A DNA stretch of 64,000 nucleotides. Source: Cyclina sinensis (taxonomy: Eukaryota; Mollusca; Bivalvia; Venerida; Veneridae). The position numbers and the translations under genes are program-made. Each line of letters opens with the position of its first letter. Position 1 is the stretch's first letter. Positions 62,825 to 64,000 of the stretch are shown here, in pieces. The notes under the pieces are model-generated. The model did not search any database and was not told the origin of the DNA. It saw only the letters and a list, made by a program, of their open reading frames with translations. Location: assembly GCA_012932295.1 (NCBI GenBank), contig JAAONU010000019.1, positions 18,981,908 through 19,045,907 on the forward strand, read 5' to 3'.

Positions 62825-63092
62825 GCGGATAGGTGGACCAGTGGTAACGCGCTGGACTGGCAATCCAGAGGTCGCGAGTTCGGTCCCCCGCTCCTCCACT
62901 AACTTTCTTTTGGATGAGACGTTATACCGAGGTTCCATGTATTAATAAAATAATAATAATATTTTAAAATAATCAAAAGTGTCTTTGGAATGGGATGCTC
63001 TGTTTCTTGTACTATCCCCCACAACTTTAAATAACCAACCTTTTCAGGGGACGTCTGTCATATGGACATACGGTACCGACTAAAATAAACTC
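62825..63092 (+). mobile_element. tRNA-headed SINE, best preserved copy
   Basis: The tRNA-like head (about 62825-62898) has a GTGGACCAGTGG A-box region, a perfect CTGGA / TCCAG anticodon stem around CTGGCAA, and GAGTTCGGTCCC as B-box. The core follows ('ttggatgagacgttatacc', 'gaggttccatgtatt'), then 'tgtctttggaatgggatgct', 'tatcccccacaactttaaat' and 'acgtctgtcatatggacata', and an A-rich tail. The GACGTTA..CCGAGGT core resembles conserved metazoan SINE central domains. That comparison is from memory. Confidence 0.82.
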
Positions 63093-63264
63093 AAAAAAGA
63101 AAACTAGACATATAAGTATGCAGTACATGCTAAAAACATATGCATCTAAGAACGGTAAGCAATAAAACCCTAGAAAAAAGGGCAGATAATCCTATCTCTT
63201 AAGACTTTTAAGGACCTCGCTGATGTTTGTATAGATTAAATGAATTCATATAGATTTGTAAGAA

Positions 63265-63415
63265 GTAAGATATTTGTAGAAGATCTTAATGTAACGATCA
63301 CTTTTACATAATTATAATTGTTGATCCTGTGACCTTGTATGCATTGCGCATGCCTAGTATAGTCAGTATTGACTTTTGGCAGTATTAAGTTGAAGCTGAA
63401 GTTGAAGTCAATAAA
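63265..63415 (-). repeat. Dispersed repeat, copy 3
   Basis: The complement has CTTCAACTTAATACTGCC plus AAAAGTCAATACTGAC and 'tatactaggcatgcgcaatg', ending at 'aagatcttctacaaatatc'. This is the same family as 14200-14395 and 28024-28215, inverted. Confidence 0.6.
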
Positions 63416-63710
63416 ATCATGCATGGAAGATAATCTTGTATACTAAATAAATTTTCCGTTCTGTTCTGTCCTGTTACGTTATCACGTCTTGTTTCATACT
63501 AAATAATGTCATTTGCCTTAAAAATTTCTCTTGACACCACGTGGGGGACGTATGGGGAAACATGAAGAAAGTAGGCCTAATGTGAATTATTCAAAAGGTT
63601 TTGAAAATTTCAATAGTTCTAGAAAATCAGAAAACCGAATGGTCTTTGATATGGTGCACCTGAATTCATTTTTTATGAAAAGGAAATCTTTTAAGGAATT
63701 TATAAACTTT

Positions 63711-63932
63711 TCATTTTAATGTTAACCACTTCTTCTGAATTTTAACCCTTCTTTCGCGTATATCAGCAATACGTCTTCTGTAATAATACCTTCCTTTTTC
63801 TTGTAGAATTTGTATAATGCGTTTCAAAGGTGTATTCTTTATTATTTTACTTGCAACAACAATGAAAGAATTTGATATGTACTTTCTACAGTATTCAACC
63901 AATGACCAATTATATTCGCCCCCGCTGTTCAC
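63711..63932 (-). CDS. Candidate terminal exon, unrecognised basic protein
   Basis: On the minus strand an acceptor (ACTTTAACAG) precedes a 73-codon open frame ending in TAA at 63713-63711. The frame starts VNSGGEYNWSLVEYCRKYIS and ends with a strongly basic segment (YYYRRRIADIRERRVKIQKK). Composition looks more protein-like than neighbouring frames. I do not recognise it. It would be the last exon of a gene lying to the right of the window. A chance open frame remains quite possible, and no nearby minus-strand AATAAA was found. Confidence 0.3.
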   Translation of the reverse strand: MNSGGEYNWSLVEYCRKYISNSFIVVASKIIKNTPLKRIIQILQEKGRYYYRRRIADIRERRVKIQKKWLTLK

Positions 63933-64000
63933 CTGTTAAAGTTTTGCTTTCATCTGGCCTGCTCAAGCATAACATTTCAATTGACCCGAATTTCATATAC

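Noticed and set aside
1..64000. CRISPR arrays or a prokaryotic-type defence system
   Set aside because: Tandem repeats here lack the short-repeat/unique-spacer pattern, and genes have spliceosomal introns; the DNA is eukaryotic.

Overview
The window is animal nuclear DNA, most likely from a bivalve mollusc, and is strongly A+T-rich. Coding sequence is broken into short exons with GT/AG introns. Most of the rest is dispersed repeats of the kind common in clam genomes: tRNA-headed SINEs, TTAA-flanked MITEs, and tandem-cored elements carrying TATACCCC / GGGGGTATA ends and GGTCAAAGGTCA-type motifs. There are no bacterial-style operons, CRISPR arrays or rRNA genes. The taxonomic call is inference from repeat style and gene content.

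Layout. (1) 1-14000: two related genes face each other tail to tail. The plus-strand gene (296-4945, 5' end outside the window) and the minus-strand gene (7861-13992) both encode C2H2-type zinc fingers followed by a coiled coil. They share a 191-bp finger exon with the same phases. I do not recognise the family by name. (2) 14000-20100: no gene; three tandem-cored repeats, one of which is nine units of about 145 bp carrying consensus nuclear-receptor half-site arrangements. (3) 20103-26254 (minus): a seven-coding-exon gene recognised as INO80E, a subunit of the INO80 chromatin remodeller, about 200 residues. (4) 27894-31642 (plus): a four-exon gene for a 113-residue CCDC86/Cgr1-family nucleolar rRNA-processing protein. 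It is head to head with INO80E, with a probable shared promoter around 27795-27893 that includes an ETS-type site. (5) 31643-64000: a long gene-poor stretch with tandem repeats, SINEs, MITEs and a few splice-flanked segments that could be untranslated or terminal exons of genes extending outside the window.

The two recognised genes both act in basic nuclear functions (chromatin remodelling, ribosome biogenesis), which fits co-expression from a shared housekeeping promoter. The zinc-finger/coiled-coil pair looks like a local inverted duplication and is the most interesting protein-coding feature. Exons were joined by eye from splice consensus and reading-frame continuity; no alignment or transcript data were available.
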